Below, in pieces: positions 29,601-44,150 of a stretch of 64,000 nucleotides of DNA; position 1 is the stretch's first letter; every line of letters starts with the position of its first letter. Below the pieces are notes generated by a model. The model did not search any database and was not told the origin of the DNA. It saw nothing but the letters and a program-made list of their open reading frames with translations. Source of the stretch: Symsagittifera roscoffensis (Eukaryota; Xenacoelomorpha; Acoela; Convolutidae); the NCBI RefSeq assembly GCF_963678635.1, contig NC_087069.1, positions 7,886,633-7,950,632 on the forward strand, in the 5' to 3' direction. Both the position numbers and the translations under genes were made by a program.

Positions 29601-32600
29601 TACCACTAACCTAAACTGAATTTGGAACTACTTTGAGCGAGAAACGTTTCTCTAGACTTTTCCCGAAAAAATGGAAAAAAAAATGCACGACCTTCAACAA
29701 CGTTAAAAAAATAGCGTTCGAAAAACTAATGATGGCTTAATTTACTTTTAAAACTTAAATGCACTTTCTGATTGGCACTTTTTTAAAACGTTTCAATCTA
29801 ATTTGAGAAAAGTGCACTACTACTTACATTTGTTATTCCACAGGGAAGTCTGATAAATAAAATCCATTTTCGATACCTAAAGTCAATCACGTTTTCCAAA
29901 CTAACTATCAAACAAGCGAGTTTTGCAGTTTTGCTGTTGCATTGTGTAGTTTGTCTTACTTTTAGCCAAGGAAAAAATTGAAAAAAAACAAGGCTGCTCG
30001 TGCATCAGGGCAAAACCCTGAAAGTTCCGACTGTCTCTTAATTCATATTGAATAGATTTTGGGATAATAAAAATTTGAAAACCTATAATTTTTGGAGAAA
30101 ATCAAGGTGTGAAATTTTGAGTCGTACCAGTAGCCTAAACTGAATTTGGAACTACTTTGAGCGAGAAACGTTTCTCTAGGCTTTTCCCAAAATAATGGAA
30201 AAAAAAATTGCACGACCTTCAACATCGTTAAAAAAAATAGCGTTCGAAAAACTAATGATGGCTTAATTTACTTTTAGAACTTAAATACACTTTCTGATTG
30301 GCACTTTTTTAAAATGTTTTAATCTAATTTGAGAAAAATGCTATACTCCGTACATTTGTTATTCCACAGGGAAGTCTGATAAATAAAATCCATTTTCGAT
30401 ACTAAAAGTCAGTCACGTTTTCAAAACTAAATATTAAACAAGTGAGTTTTGCAGTTTTGCTGTTGCATTGTGTAGTTTGTCTTACTTTTAGCCCAGGAAC
30501 AAAACTGAATTTAAAGAAAACAAGGCTGCTCGTGCATCAGGGCAAAACCCTGAATGTTCCGACTGTCCCGTAATTCATATTGAATAGATTTTGGGATAAC
30601 AAAAATTTGAAAACCTATAATTTTTGAAGAAAATCAAGGTGTGAAACTTTGAATCGTACCGCTAGCCTATACAGAATTTGGAACTACTTTGAGCGAGAAA
30701 CGTATCTCTAGATTTTTCCCAAAAAATGGAAAAAAAATTGCACGACCTTCAACAACTTTAAAAAAAATAGCGTTCGAAAAACTAATGATGGCTTAATTTA
30801 CTTTTAAAACTTAAATACACTTTCTGATTGGCACTTGTTTAAAACGTTTTAATCTAATTTGAGAAAAATGCACTACTACGTACATTTGTTATTCCACAGC
30901 GAAGTCTGATAAATAAAATCCATTTTCGATACTAAAAGTCAATCACGTTTTCCAAACTAAATAACAAATAAGTGAGTTTTGCAGTTTTGCTGGTGCATTG
31001 TGTAGTTTGCCTTACGTTTAGCCAAGGAAAAAAAACTGAAATAAAAAAAAACAGGGCTGCTCGTGCAACAAGGCAAAGCCCTGAATGTTCCGACTGTCCC
31101 TTAATTCATATTGAATAGATTTTGGGATAACAAAAATTTGAAAACCTATAATTTTTGAAGAAAATCAAGGTGTGAAATTTTGAGTCGTACCGCTAGCCCA
31201 AACTGAATTTGGAACTATTTTGAGCGAGAAACGTTTCTCTAGATTATTCCCAAAAAATGGAAAAAAAATTGCACGACCTTCAACAACTTTAAAAAAAAAT
31301 AGCGTTCGAAAAACTAATGATGGCTTAATTTACTTTTAAAACTTAAATACACTTTCTGATTGGCATTTTTTTAAAACGTTTTAATCTAATTTGAGAAATA
31401 TGCACTACTACTTACATTTGTTAGTCCACAGGGAAGTCTGATAAATAAAATCCATTTTCGATACTCAAAGTCAATCACGTTTTCCAAACTAAATAACAAA
31501 CAAGTGAGTTTTGCAGTTTTGCTGTTGCATTGTGTAGTTTGTCTTACTTTTAGCCCAGGAAAAAAACTGAATTTAAAGAAAACAAGGCTGCTCGTGCATC
31601 AGGGCAAAACCCTGAATGTTCCGACTGTCCCTTAATTCATATTGAATAGATTATGGGATAACAAAAATATGAAAACCTATAATTTTTGAAGAAAACCAAG
31701 GTGTGAAATTTTGAGTCGTACCGCTAGCCTAAACTGAATTTGGAACTACTTTGAGCGAGAAACGTTTCTCTAGATTTTTCCCAAAAAACGGAAAAAAAAT
31801 TGCACGACCTTCAACAACTTTAAAAAAAAATAGCGTTCGAAAAACTAATGATGGCTTAATTTACTTTTAAAACTTAAATACACTTTCTGATTGGCATTTA
31901 TTTTTTTAAAACGTTTTAATCTAATTTGAGAAATAAGCACTACTACGTACATTTGTTAGTCCACAGGGAAGTCTGATAAATAAAATCCATTTTCGATACT
32001 AAAAGTCAATCACGTTTTCCAAACTAAATAACAAACAAGTGAATTTTGCAGTTTTGCTGTTGCATTGTGTAGTTTGTCTTACTTTTAGCCCAGGAAAAAA
32101 ACTGAATTTAAAGAAATCAAGGCTGCTCGTGCATCAGGGCAAAACCCTGAATGTTCCGACTGTCCCTTAATTCATATTGAATAGATTTTGGGATAACAAA
32201 AATATGAAAACCTATAATTTTTGAAGAAAACCAAGGTGTGAAATTTTGAGTCGTACCGCTAGCCTAAACTGAATTTGGAACTACTTTGAGCGAGAAACGT
32301 TTCTCTAGATTTTTCCCAAAAAACGGAAAAAAAATTGCACGACCTTCAACAACTTTAAAAAAAAATAGCGTTCGAAAAACTAATGATGGCTTAATTTACT
32401 TTTAAAACTTAAATACACTTTCTGATTGGCACTTTTTTAAAACGTTTTAATCTAATTTGAGAAATATGCACTACTACGTACATTTGTTAGTCCACAGGGA
32501 AGTCTGATAAATAAAATCCATTTTCGATACTAAAAGTCAATCACGTTTTTCAAACTAAATAACAAACAAGTGAGTTTTGCAGTTTTGCTGCTGCATTGTG

Positions 32601-35600
32601 TAGTTTGCCTTACGTTTAGCCAAGGAAAAAAACTGAAATAAAACAAACAAGGCTGCTCGTGCAACAGGGCAAAGCCCTGAATGTTCCGACTGTCCCTTAA
32701 TTCATATTGAATAGATTTTGGGATAACAAAAATTTGAAAACCTATAATTTTTGAAGAAAATCAAGGTGTGAAATTTTGAGTCGTACCGCTAGCCTAAACT
32801 GAATTTGGAACTACTTTGAGCGAAAAACGTTTCTCTAGATTTTTCCCAAAAAATGGAAAAAAAATTGCACGACCTTCAACAACTTTTAAAAAAATAGCGT
32901 TCGAAAAACTAATGATGGCTTAATTTACTTTTAAAATTTAAAAACACTTTCTGATTGGCACTTTTTTAAAAAGTTTTAATCTAATTTGAGAAAAAAGCTA
33001 TACTACGTACATTTTTTATTCCACGGGGAAGTCTGATAAATAAAATCCATTTTCGATACCAAAAGTCAATCACGTTTTCCAAACTAAATAGCAAACAGGT
33101 GAGTTTTGCAGTTTTGCTGTTGCATTGTGTAGTTTGTTTTACTTTTAGCCAAGGAAAAAAACTGAAATAAAACAAACAAGGCTGCTCGTGCAACAGGGCA
33201 AAGCCCTGAATGTTCCGACTGTCCCTTAATTCATATTGAATAGATTTTGGGATAACAAAAATTTGAAAACCTATAATTTTTGAAGAAAATCAAGGTGTGA
33301 AATTTTGAGTCGTACCGCTAGCCTAAACTGAATTTGGAACTACTTTGAGCGAAAAACGTTTCTCTAGATTTTTCCCAAAAAATGGAAAAAAAATTGCACG
33401 ACCTTCAACAACGTTAAAAATAATAGCGTTCGAAAAACTAATGATGGCCTAATTTACTTTTAAAACTTATATACACTTTCTGATTGGCACTTTCTTAAAA
33501 CGTTTTAATCTATTTTGAGAAAAATGCACTACTACGTACATTTGTTATTCCACAGGTAAGTCTGATAAAAAAAATCCATTTTCGATACTAAAAGTCAATC
33601 ACGTTTTCCAAACTAAATATCAAACAAGTGAGTTTTGCAGTTTTGCTGTTGCAATGTGTAGTTTGTCTTACTTTTAGCCAAGGAAAAAATTGAATTTAAA
33701 AAAAACAAGGCTGCTCGTGCATCAGGACAAAACCCTGAATGTTCCGACTGTCCCTTAATTCATATCGAATAGATTTTGGGATAATAAAATTTTGAAAACT
33801 TTTAAATGTTGGAGAAAATCAAGGTGTGAAATTTTGAGTCGTACTGCTAGCCTAAACTGAATTTGGAACAACTTTGAGCGAGAAACGTTTCTCTAGACTT
33901 TTCCCGAAAAAAATGGAAAAAAAATTGCACGACCTTCAACAACGTTAAAAATAATAGCGTTCGAAAAACTAATGATGGCCTAATTTACTTTTAAACTTAT
34001 ATACACTTTCTGATTGGCACTTTCTTAAAACGTTTTAATCTAATTTGAGAAAAATGCACTACTACGTACCTTTGTTATTCCACAGAGAAGTCTGATAAAT
34101 AAAATCCATTTTCGATACTAAAAGTCAATCACGTTTTTCAAACTAAATAACAAACAGGTGAGTTTTGCAGTTTTGCTGTTGCATTGTGTAGTTTGTTTTA
34201 CTTTTAGCCAAGGAAAAAAACTGAAATAAAACAAACAAGGCTGCTCGTGCAACAGGGCAAAGCCCTGAATGTTCCGACTGTCCCTTAATTCATATTGAAT
34301 AGATTTTGGGATAACAAAAATATGAAAACCTATAATTCTTGAAGAAAACCAAGGTGTGAAATTTTGAGTCGTACCGCTAGTCTAAACTGAATTTGGAACT
34401 ACTTTGAGCGAGAAACGTTTCTCTAGATTTTTCCCAAAAAACGGAAAAAAAATTGCACGACCTTCAACAACTTTAAAAAAAAATAGCGTTCGAAAAACTA
34501 ATGATGGCTTAATTTACTTTTAAAACTTAAAAACACTTTCTGATTGGCACTTTTTTAAAAAGTTTTAATCTAATTTGAGAAAAATGCACTACTACGTACC
34601 TTTGTTATTCCACAGAGAAGTCTGATAAATAAAATCCATTTTCGATACTAAAAGTCAATCACGTTTTTCAAACTAAATAACAAACAAGTGAGTTTTGCAG
34701 TTTTGCTGCTGCATTGTGTAGTTTGCCTTACGTTTAGCCAAGGAAAAAAACTGAAATAAAACAAACAAGGCTGCTCGTGCAACAGGGCAAAGCCCTGAAT
34801 GTTCCGACTGTCCCTTAATTCATATTGAATAGATTTTGGGATAACAAAAATTTGAAAACCTATAAATTTTGAAGAAAATCAATGTGTGAAATTTTGAGTC
34901 GTACCGCTAGCCTAAACTGAATTTGGAACTACTTTGAGCGAAAAACGTTTCTCTAGATTTTTCCCAAAAAATGGAAAAAAAATTGCACGACCTTCAACAA
35001 CTTTAAAAAAATAGCGTTCGAAAAACTAATGATGGCTTAATTTACTTTTAAAACTTAAAAACACTTTCTGATTGGCACTTTTTTAAAAAGTTTTAATCTA
35101 ATTTGAGAAAAATGCACTACTACGTACCTTTGTTATTCCACAGAGAAGTCTGATAAATAAAATCCATTTTCGATACTAAAAGTCAATCACGTTTTTCAAA
35201 CTAAATAACAAACAAGTGAGTTTTGCAGTTTTGCTGCTGCATTGTGTAGTTTGCCTTACGTTTAGCCAAGGAAAAAAACTGAAATAAAACAAACAAGGCT
35301 GCTCGTGCAACAGGGCAAAGCCCTGAATGTTCGGACTGTCCCTTAATTCATATTGAAGAGATTTTGGGATAACAAAAATTTGAAAACCTATAATTTTTGA
35401 AGAAAACCAAGGTGTGAAATTTTGAGTCGTACCGCTAGCCTAAACTGAATTTGGAACTACTTTGAGCGAGAAACGTTTCTCTAGATTTTTCCCAAAAAAC
35501 GGAAAAAAAAAATTGCACGACCTTCAACAACTTTAAAAAAAAATAGCGTTCGAAAAACTAATGATGGCTTAATTTACTTTTAAAACTTAAATACACTTTC

Positions 35601-38600
35601 ATATTGGCACTTTTTTAAAACGTTTTAATCTAATTTGAGAAATATGCACTACTACGTACATTTGTTAGTCCACAGGGAAGTCTGATAAATAAAATCCATT
35701 TTCGATACTAAAAGTCAATCACGTTTTTCAAACTAAATAACAAACAAGTGAGTTTTGCAGTTTTGCTGCTGCATTGTGTAGTTTGCCTTACGTTTAGCCG
35801 AGGAAAAAAACTGAAATAAAACAAACAAGGCTGCTCGTGCAACAGGGCAAAGCCCTGAATGTTCCGACTGTCCCTTAATTCATATTGAATAGATTTTGGG
35901 ATAACAAAAATTTGAAAACCTATAATTTTTGAAGAAAATCAAGGTGTGAAATTTTGAGTCGTACCGCTAGCCTAAACTGAATTTGGAACTACTTTGAGCG
36001 AAAAACGTTTCTTTAGATTTTTCCCAAAAAATGGAAAAAAAATTTCACGACATTCAACAACTTTAAAAAAATAGCGTTCGAAAAACTAATGATGGCTTAA
36101 TTTACTTTTAAAATTTAAAATTACTTTCTGATTGGCACTTTTTTAAAAAGTTTTAATCTAATTTGAGAAAAATGCTATACTACGTACATTTTTTATTCCA
36201 CGGGGAAGTCTGATAAACAAAATCCATTTTCGATACCAAAAGTCAATCACGTTTTCCAAACTAAACAGCAAACAGGTGAGTTTTGCAGTTTTGCTGTTGC
36301 ATTGTGTAGTTTGTTTTACTTTTAGCCAAGGAAAAAAACTGAAATAAAACAAACAAGGCTGCTCGTGCAACAGGGCAAAGCCCTGAATGTTCCGACTGTC
36401 CCTTAATTCATATTGAATAGATTTTGGGATAACAAAAATTTGAAAACCTATAATTTTTGAAGAAAATCAAGGTGTGAAATTTTGAGTCGTACCGCTAGCC
36501 TAAACTGAATTTGGAACTACTTTGAGCGAAAAACGTTTCTCTAGATTTTTCCCAAAAAATGGAAAAAAAATTGCACGACCTTCAACAACTTTAAAAAAAT
36601 AGCGTTCGAAAAACTAATGATGGCTTAATTTACTTTTAAAATTTAAAAACACTTTCTGATTGGCACTTTTTTAAAAAGTTTTAATCTAATTTGAGAAAAA
36701 TGCTATACTACGTACATTTTTTATTCCACGGGGAAGTCTGATAAATAAAATCCATTTTCGATACCAAAAGTCAATCACGTTTTCCAAACTAAATAGCAAA
36801 CAGGTGAGTTTTGCAGTTTTGCTGTTGCATTGTGTAGTTTGTTTTACTTTAGCCAAGGAAAAAACTGAAATAAAACATACAAGGCTGCTCGTGCAACAGG
36901 GCAAAGCCCTGAATGTTCCGACTGTCCCTTAATTCATATTGAATAGATTTTGGGATAACAAAAATATGAAAACCTATAATTCTTGAAGAAAACCAAGGTG
37001 TGAAATTTTGAGTCGTACCGCTAGTCTAAACTGAATTTGGAACTACTTTGAGCGAGAAACGTTTCTCTAGATTTTTCCCAAAAAACGGAAAAAAAATTGC
37101 ACGACCTTCAACAACTTTAAAAAAAAATAGCGTTCGAAAAACTAATGATGGCTTAATTTACTTTTAAAACTTAAAAACACTTTCTGATTGGCACTTTTTT
37201 AAAAAGTTTTAATCTAATTTGAGAAAAATGCACTACTACGTACCTTTGTTATTCCACAGAGAAGTCTGATAAATAAAATCCATTTTCGATACTAAAAGTC
37301 AATCACGTTTTTCAAACTAAATAACAAACAACAAAAATTTGAAAACCTATAATTTTTGAAGAAAATCAAGGTGTGAAATTTTGAGTCGTACCGCTAGCCT
37401 AAACTGAATTTGGAACTACTTTGAGCGAAAAACATTTCTCTAGATTTTTCCCAAAAAATGGAAAAAAAATTGCACGACCTTCAACAACTTTAAAAAAATA
37501 GCGTTCGAAAAACTAATGATGGCTTAATTTACTTTTAAAACTTAAAAACACTTTCTGATTGGCACTTTTTTAAAAAGTTTTAATCTAATTTGAGAAAAAT
37601 GCACTACTACGTACCTTTGTTATTCCACAGAGAAGTCTGATAAATAAAATCCATTTTCGATACTAAAAGTCAATCACGTTTTCCAAACTAAATAGCAAAC
37701 AGGTGAGTTTTGCAGTTTTGCTGTTGCATTGTGTAGTTTGTTTTACTTTTAGCCAAGGAAAAAAACTGAAATAAAACAAACAAGGCTGCTCGTGCAACAG
37801 GGCAAAGCCCTGAATGTTCCGACTGTCCCTTAATTCATATTGAATAGATTTTGGGATAACAAAAATTTGAAAACCTATAATTTTTGAAGAAAATCAAGGT
37901 GTGAAATTTTGAGTCGTACCGCTTGCCTAAACTGAATTTGGAACTACTTTGAGCGAAAAACGTTTCTCTAGATTTTTCCCAAAAAATGGAAAAAAAATTG
38001 CACGACCTTCAACAACTTTAAAAAAATAGCGTTCGAAAAACTAATGATGGCTTAATTTACTTTTAAAATTTAAAAACACTTTCTGATTGGCACTTTTTTA
38101 AAAAGTTTTAATCTAATTTGAGAAAAATGCTATACTACGTACATTTTTTATTCCACGGGGAAGTCTGATAAAAAAAATCCATTTTCGATACCAAAAGTCA
38201 ATCACGTTTTCCAAACTAAATAGCAAACAGGTGAGTTTTGCAGTTTTGCTGTTGCATTGTGTAGTTTGTTTTACTTTTAGCCAAGGAAAAAAACTGAAAT
38301 AAAACAAACAAGGCTGCTCGTGCAACAGGGCAAAGCCCTGAATGTTCCGACTGTCCCTTAATTCATATTGAATAGATTTTGGGATAACAAAAATATGAAA
38401 ACCTATAATTCTTGAAGAAAACCAAGGTGTGAAATTTTGAGTCGTACCGCTAGTCTAAACTGAATTTGGAACTACTTTGAGCGAGAAACATTTCTCTAGA
38501 TTTTTCCCAAAAAACGGAAAAAAAATTGCACGACCTTCAACAACTTTAAAAAAAAATAGCGTTCGAAAAACTAATGATGGCTTAATTTACTTTTAAAACT

Positions 38601-41600
38601 TCAAAACACTTTCTGATTGGCACTTTTTTAAAAAGTTTTAATCTAATTTGAGAAAAATGCACTACTACGTACCTTTGTTATTCCACAGAGAAGTCTGATA
38701 AATAAAATCCATTTTCGATACTAAAAGTCAATCACGTTTTTCAAACTAAATAACAAACAAGTGAGTTTTGCAGTTTTGCTGCTGCATTGTGTAGTTTGCC
38801 TTACGTTTAGCCAAGGAAAAAAACTGAAATAAAACAAACAAGGCTGCTCGTGCAACAGGGCAAAGCCCTGAATGTTCCGACTGTCCCTTAATTCATATTG
38901 GATAGATTTTGGGATAACAAAAATTTGAAAACCTATAATTTTTGAAGAAAATCAAGGTGTGAAATTTTGAGTCGTACCGCTAGCCTAAACTGAATTTGGA
39001 ACTACTTTGAGCGAAAAACGTTTCTCTAGATTTTTCCCAAAAAATGGAAAAAAAATTGCACGACCTTCAACAACTTTCAAAAAATAGCGTTCGAAAAACT
39101 AATGATGGCTTAATTTACTTTTAAAATTTAAAAACACTTTCTGATTGGCACTTTTTTAAAAAGTTTTAATCTAATTTGAGAAAAATGCTATACTACGTAC
39201 ATTTTTTATTCCACGGGGAAGTCTGATAAATAAAATCCATTTTCGATACCAAAAGTCAATCACGTTTTCCAAACTAAATAGCAAACAGGTGAGTTTTGCA
39301 GTTTTGCTGTTGCATTGTGTAGTTTGTTTTACTTTTAGCCAAGGAAAAAAACTGAAATAAAACAAACAAGGCTGCTCGTGCAACAGGGCAAAGCCCTGAA
39401 TGTTCCGACTGTCCCTTAATTCATATTGAATAGATTTTGGGATAACAAAAATTTGAAAACCTATAATTTTTGAAGAAAACCAAGGTGTGAAATTTTGAGT
39501 CGTACCGCTAGCCTAAACTGAATTTGGAACTACTTTGAGCGAGAAACGTTTCTCTAGATTTTTCCCAAAAAACGGAAAAAAAATTGCACGACCTTCAACA
39601 ACTTTTAAAAAAAATAGCGTTCGAAAAACTAATGATGGCTTAATTTACTTTTAAAACTTAAATACACTTTCTGATTGGCACTTTTTTAAAACGTTTTAAT
39701 CTAATTTGAGAAATATGCACTACTACGTACATTTGTTAGTCCACAGGAAAGTCTGATAAATAAAATCCATTTTCGATACTAAAAGTCAATCACGTTTTCC
39801 AAACTAAATAACAAACAAGTGAGTTTTGCAGTTTTGCTGTTGCATTGTGTAGTTTGTCTTACTTTTAGCCCAGGAAAAAAATTGAATTTAAAGAAAACAA
39901 GGCTGCTCGTGCATCAGGGTAAAACCCTGAATGTTCCGACTGTCCCTTAATTCATATTGAATAGATTTTGGGATAACAAAAATATGAAAACCTATAATTT
40001 TTGAAGAAAACCAAGGTGTGAAATTTTGAGTCGTACCGCTAGTCTAAACTGAATTTGGAACTACTTTGAGCGAGAAACGTTTCTCTAGATTTTTCCCAAA
40101 AAACGGAAAAAAAATTGCACGACCTTCAACAACTTTAAAAAAAAATAGCGTTCGAAAAACTAATGATGGCTTAATTTACTTTTAAAACTTAAAAACACTT
40201 TCTGATTGGCACTTTTTTAAAAAGTTTTAATCTAATTTGAGAAAAATGCACTACTACGTACCTTTGTTATTCCACAGAGAAGTCTGATAAATAAAATCCA
40301 TTTTCGATACTAAAAGTCAATCACGTTTTTCAAACTAAATAACAAATAAGTGAGTTTTGCAGTTTTGCTGCTGCATTGTGTAGTTTGCCTTACGTTTAGC
40401 CAAGGAAAAAAACTGAAATAAAACAAACAAGGCTGCTCGTGCAACAGGGCAAAGCCCTGAATGTTCCGACTGTCCCTTAATTCATATTGAATAGATTTTG
40501 GGATAACAAAAATTTGAAAACCTATAGTTTTTGAAGAAAATCAAGGTGTGAAATTTTGAGTCGTACCGCTAGCCTAAACTGAATTTGGAACTACTTTGAG
40601 CGAAAAACGTTTCTCTAGATTTTTCCCAAAAAATGGAAAAAAAATTGCACGACCTTCAACAACTTTAAAAAAATAGCGTTCGAAAAACTAATGATGGCTT
40701 AATTTACTTTTAAAATTTAAAAACACTTTCTGATTGGCACTTTTTTAAAAAGTTTTAATCTAATTTGAGAAAAATGCTATACTACGTACATTTTTTATTC
40801 CACGGGGAAGTCTGATAAATAAAATCCATTTTCGATACCAAAAGTCAATCACGTTTTCCAAACTAAATAGCAAACAGGTGAGTTTTGCAGTTTTGCTGTT
40901 GCATTGTGTAGTTTGTTTTACTTTTAGCCCAGGAAAAAAACTGAAATAAAACAAACAAGGCTGCTCGTGCAACAGGGCAAAGCCCTGAATGTTCCGACTG
41001 TCCCTTAATTCATATTGAATAGATTTTGGGATAACAAAAATTTGAAAACCTATAATTTTTGAAGAAAATCAAGGTGTGAAATTTTGAGTCGTACCGCTAG
41101 CCTAAACTGAATTTGGAACTACTTTGAGCGAAAAACGTTTCTCTAGATTTTTCCCAAAAAATGGAAAAAAAATTGCACGACCTTCAACAACTTTAAAAAA
41201 ATAGCGTTCGAAAAACTAATGATGGCTTAATTTACTTTTAAAATTTAAAAACACTTTCTGATTGGCACTTTTTTAAAAAGTTTTAATCTAATTTGAGAAA
41301 AATGCACTACTACGTACCTTTGTTATTCCACAGAGAAGTCTGATAAATAAAATCCATTTTCGATACTAAAAGTCAATCACGTTTTTCAAACTAAATAACA
41401 AACAAGTGAGTTTTGCAGTTTTGCTGCTGCATTGTGTAGTTTGCCTTACGTTTAGCCAAGGAAAAAAACTGAAATAAAAAAAAACAGGGCTGCTCGTGCA
41501 ACAAGGCAAAACCCTGAATGTTCCGACTGTCCCTTAATTCATATTGAATAGATTTTGGGATAACAAAAATATGAAAACCTATAATTTTTGAAGAAAATCA

Positions 41601-43923
41601 AGGTGTGAAATTTTGAGTCGTACCGCTAGCCTAAACTGAATTTGGAACTACTTTGAGCGAGAAACGTTTTTCTAGATTTTTCCCAAAAAATGGAAAAAAA
41701 ATTGGACGACCTTCAACAACTTTAAAAAAATAGCGTTCGAAAAACTAATGATGGCTTAATTTACTTTTAAAACTTAAAAACACTTTCTGATTGGCGTTTT
41801 TTAAAACATTTTAATCTAATTTGAGAAAAATGCACTACTATGTACTTTTTTTATTCCACAGGGAAGTCTGATAAATAAAATCCATTTTCGATACTAAAAG
41901 TCAATCACGTTTTCCAAACTAAATATCAAACAAGTGAGTTTTGCAGTTTTGTTGTTGCATTGTGTAGTTTGTCTTACTTTTACCCAAAGAAAAAACTGAA
42001 TTAAAAAAAAACAAGGCTGCTCGTGCAGCAGGGCAAAACCCTGAATGTTCCGACTGTCCCTTAATTCATATCGAATAGTTAAAAAAATAGCGTTCGAAAA
42101 AATAATGATGGCTTAATTTACTTTTAAAACTTAAATACACTTTCTGATCGGCGTTTTTTAAAACATTTTAATCTAATTTGAGAAAAATGCACTACTATGT
42201 ACTTTTTTTATTCCACAGGGAAGTCTGATAAATAAAATCCATTTTCGATACTAAAAGTCAATCACGTTTTCCAAACTAAATATCAAACAAGTGAGTTTTG
42301 CAGTTTTGTTGTTGCATTGTGTAGTTTGTCTTACTTTTACCCAAAGAAAAAACTGAATTAAAAAAAAAACAAGGCTGCTCGTGCATCAGGGCAAAACCCT
42401 GAATGTTCCGACTGTCCCTTAATTCATATTGAATAGATTTTGGGATAACAAAAATATGAAAACCTATAATTTTTGAAGAAAATCAAGGTGTGAAATTTTG
42501 AGTCGTACCGCTAGCCTAAACTGAATTTGGAACTACTTTGAGCGAGAAACTTTTCTCTAGATTTTTCCCAAAAACGGGAAAAAAATTGCACGACCTTCAA
42601 CAACTTTAAAAAAAAATAGCGTTCGAAAAACTAATGATGGCTTAATTTACTTTTAAAACTTAAATACACTTTCTGATTGGCACTTTTTTAAAACGTTTTA
42701 ATCTAATTTGAGAAAAATGCTATACTACGTTCATTTTTTATTCCACGGGGAAGTCTGATAAATAAAATCCATTTTCGATACCAAAAGTCAATCACATTTT
42801 CCAAACTAAATAGCAAACAAGTGAGTTTTGCAGTTTTGCTGTTGCATTGTGTAGTTTGTTTTACTTTTAGCCAAGGAAAAAAACTGAAATAAAACAAACA
42901 AGGCTGCTCGTGCAACAGGGCAAAGCCCTGAATGTTCCGACTGTCCCTTAATTCATATTGAATAGATTTTGGGATAACAAAGATTTGAAAACCTATAATT
43001 TTTGAAGAAAATCAAGGTGTGAAATTTTGTGTCGTACCGCTAGCCTAAACTGAATTTGGAACTACTTTGAGCGAAAAACGTTTCTCTAGATTTTTCCCAA
43101 AAAATGGAAAAAAAATTGGACGACCTTCAACAACTTTAAAAAAATAGCGTTCGAAAAACTAATGATGGCTTAATTTACTTTTAAAACTTAAAAACACTTT
43201 CTGATTGGCACTTTTTTAAAAAGTTTTAATCTAATTTGAGAAAAATGCACTACTACGTACATTTGTTATTCCACAGAGAATCCTGATAAATAAAATCCAT
43301 TTTCGATACTAAAACTCAATCACGTTTTTCAAACTAAATAACAAACAAGTGAGTTTTGCAGTTTTGTTGCTGCATTGTGTAGTTTGCCTTACGTTTAGCC
43401 AAGGAAAAAAACTGAAATAAAAAAAACAGGGCTGCTCGTGCAACAAGGCAAAGCCCTGAATGTTCCGACTGTCCCTTAATTCATATCGAATAGTTAAAAA
43501 AATAGCGTTCGAAAAAATAATGATGGCTTAATTTACTTTTAAAACTTAAATACACTTTCTGATTGGCGTTTTTTAAAACATTTTAATCTAATTTGAGAAA
43601 AATGCACTACTATGTACTTTTTTTATTCCACAGGGAAGTCTGATAAATAAAATCCATTTTCGATACTAAAAGTCAATCACGTTTTCCAAACTAAATATCA
43701 AACAAGTGAGTTTTGCAGTTTTGTTGTTGCATTGTGTAGTTTGTCTTACTTTTACCCAAAGAAAAAACTGAATTAAAAACAAAACAAGGCTGCTCGTGCA
43801 TCAGGGCAAAACCCTGAATGTTCCGACTGTCTCTTAATTCATATCGAATAAGTTTTGGGATAATAAAAATTTGAAAACCTATAAATGTTGGAGAAAATCA
43901 AGGTGTGAAGTTTTGAGTTGTAC
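26683..43923 (+). repeat. Satellite array, about 32 monomers of ~530 bp
   Basis: The landmark TCCATTTTCGATAC recurs at 26681, 27202, 27733, 28267, 28797 and so on to 43653. Monomers are head to tail and often over 95% alike. At least two classes exist: one with CATCAGGGCAAAACCCTG and one with CAACAGGGCAAAGCCCTG. They alternate in blocks, indicating higher-order repeats. Shortened monomers occur at about 37331, 42080 and 43494; the last two share the same deletion joint (CGAATAGTTAAAAAAATAGCG). Recurrent 70-codon minus-strand frames (for example 33193, 36370, 38325, 39383, 40972, 42915) are by-products of the repeat. I see no gene. Confidence 0.95.
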
Positions 43924-43943
43924 TTCTGGCAAGTACACATAAG

Positions 43944-44126
43944 TTGAAGGACTCTTCTGACAACGTCTTTATCTCCCGTGAACTAACGAAAATTGAACTT
44001 GAGCTAGAAATGAGTTTGCTGAAATGCCGATACAATCTCATTCAGTCTGGTCAGGTCGCAAAGGAAAACGCAAAAGTTCGTGGTTTGAAACTGTTTATAT
44101 ACGGACAGGAACATAAATTGGATTGA
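43944..44126 (+). pseudogene. LINE ORF1 C-terminal fragment
   Basis: Sixty codons ending in KVRGLKLFIYGQEHKLD. A pattern of VFISRELTKIELELEMSLLK followed by a short beta-strand end resembles the C-terminus of ORF1 proteins in CR1/L2-like elements. It precedes the endonuclease by a short gap, the usual ORF1-ORF2 spacing. Confidence 0.45.
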
Positions 44127-44150
44127 CTACAAGCCAAATTTGTCACTATG

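Noticed and set aside
32981-42915. Recurrent 70-codon minus-strand ORFs (MHEQPCLFYFSFFPW...) in the satellite
   Set aside because: They recur only because the monomer repeats, have no start context or family, and are lost by single changes in many monomers.
26683-43923. CRISPR-like array
   Set aside because: Units are ~530 bp and nearly identical throughout; there is no short repeat with unique spacers and the DNA is eukaryotic in character.
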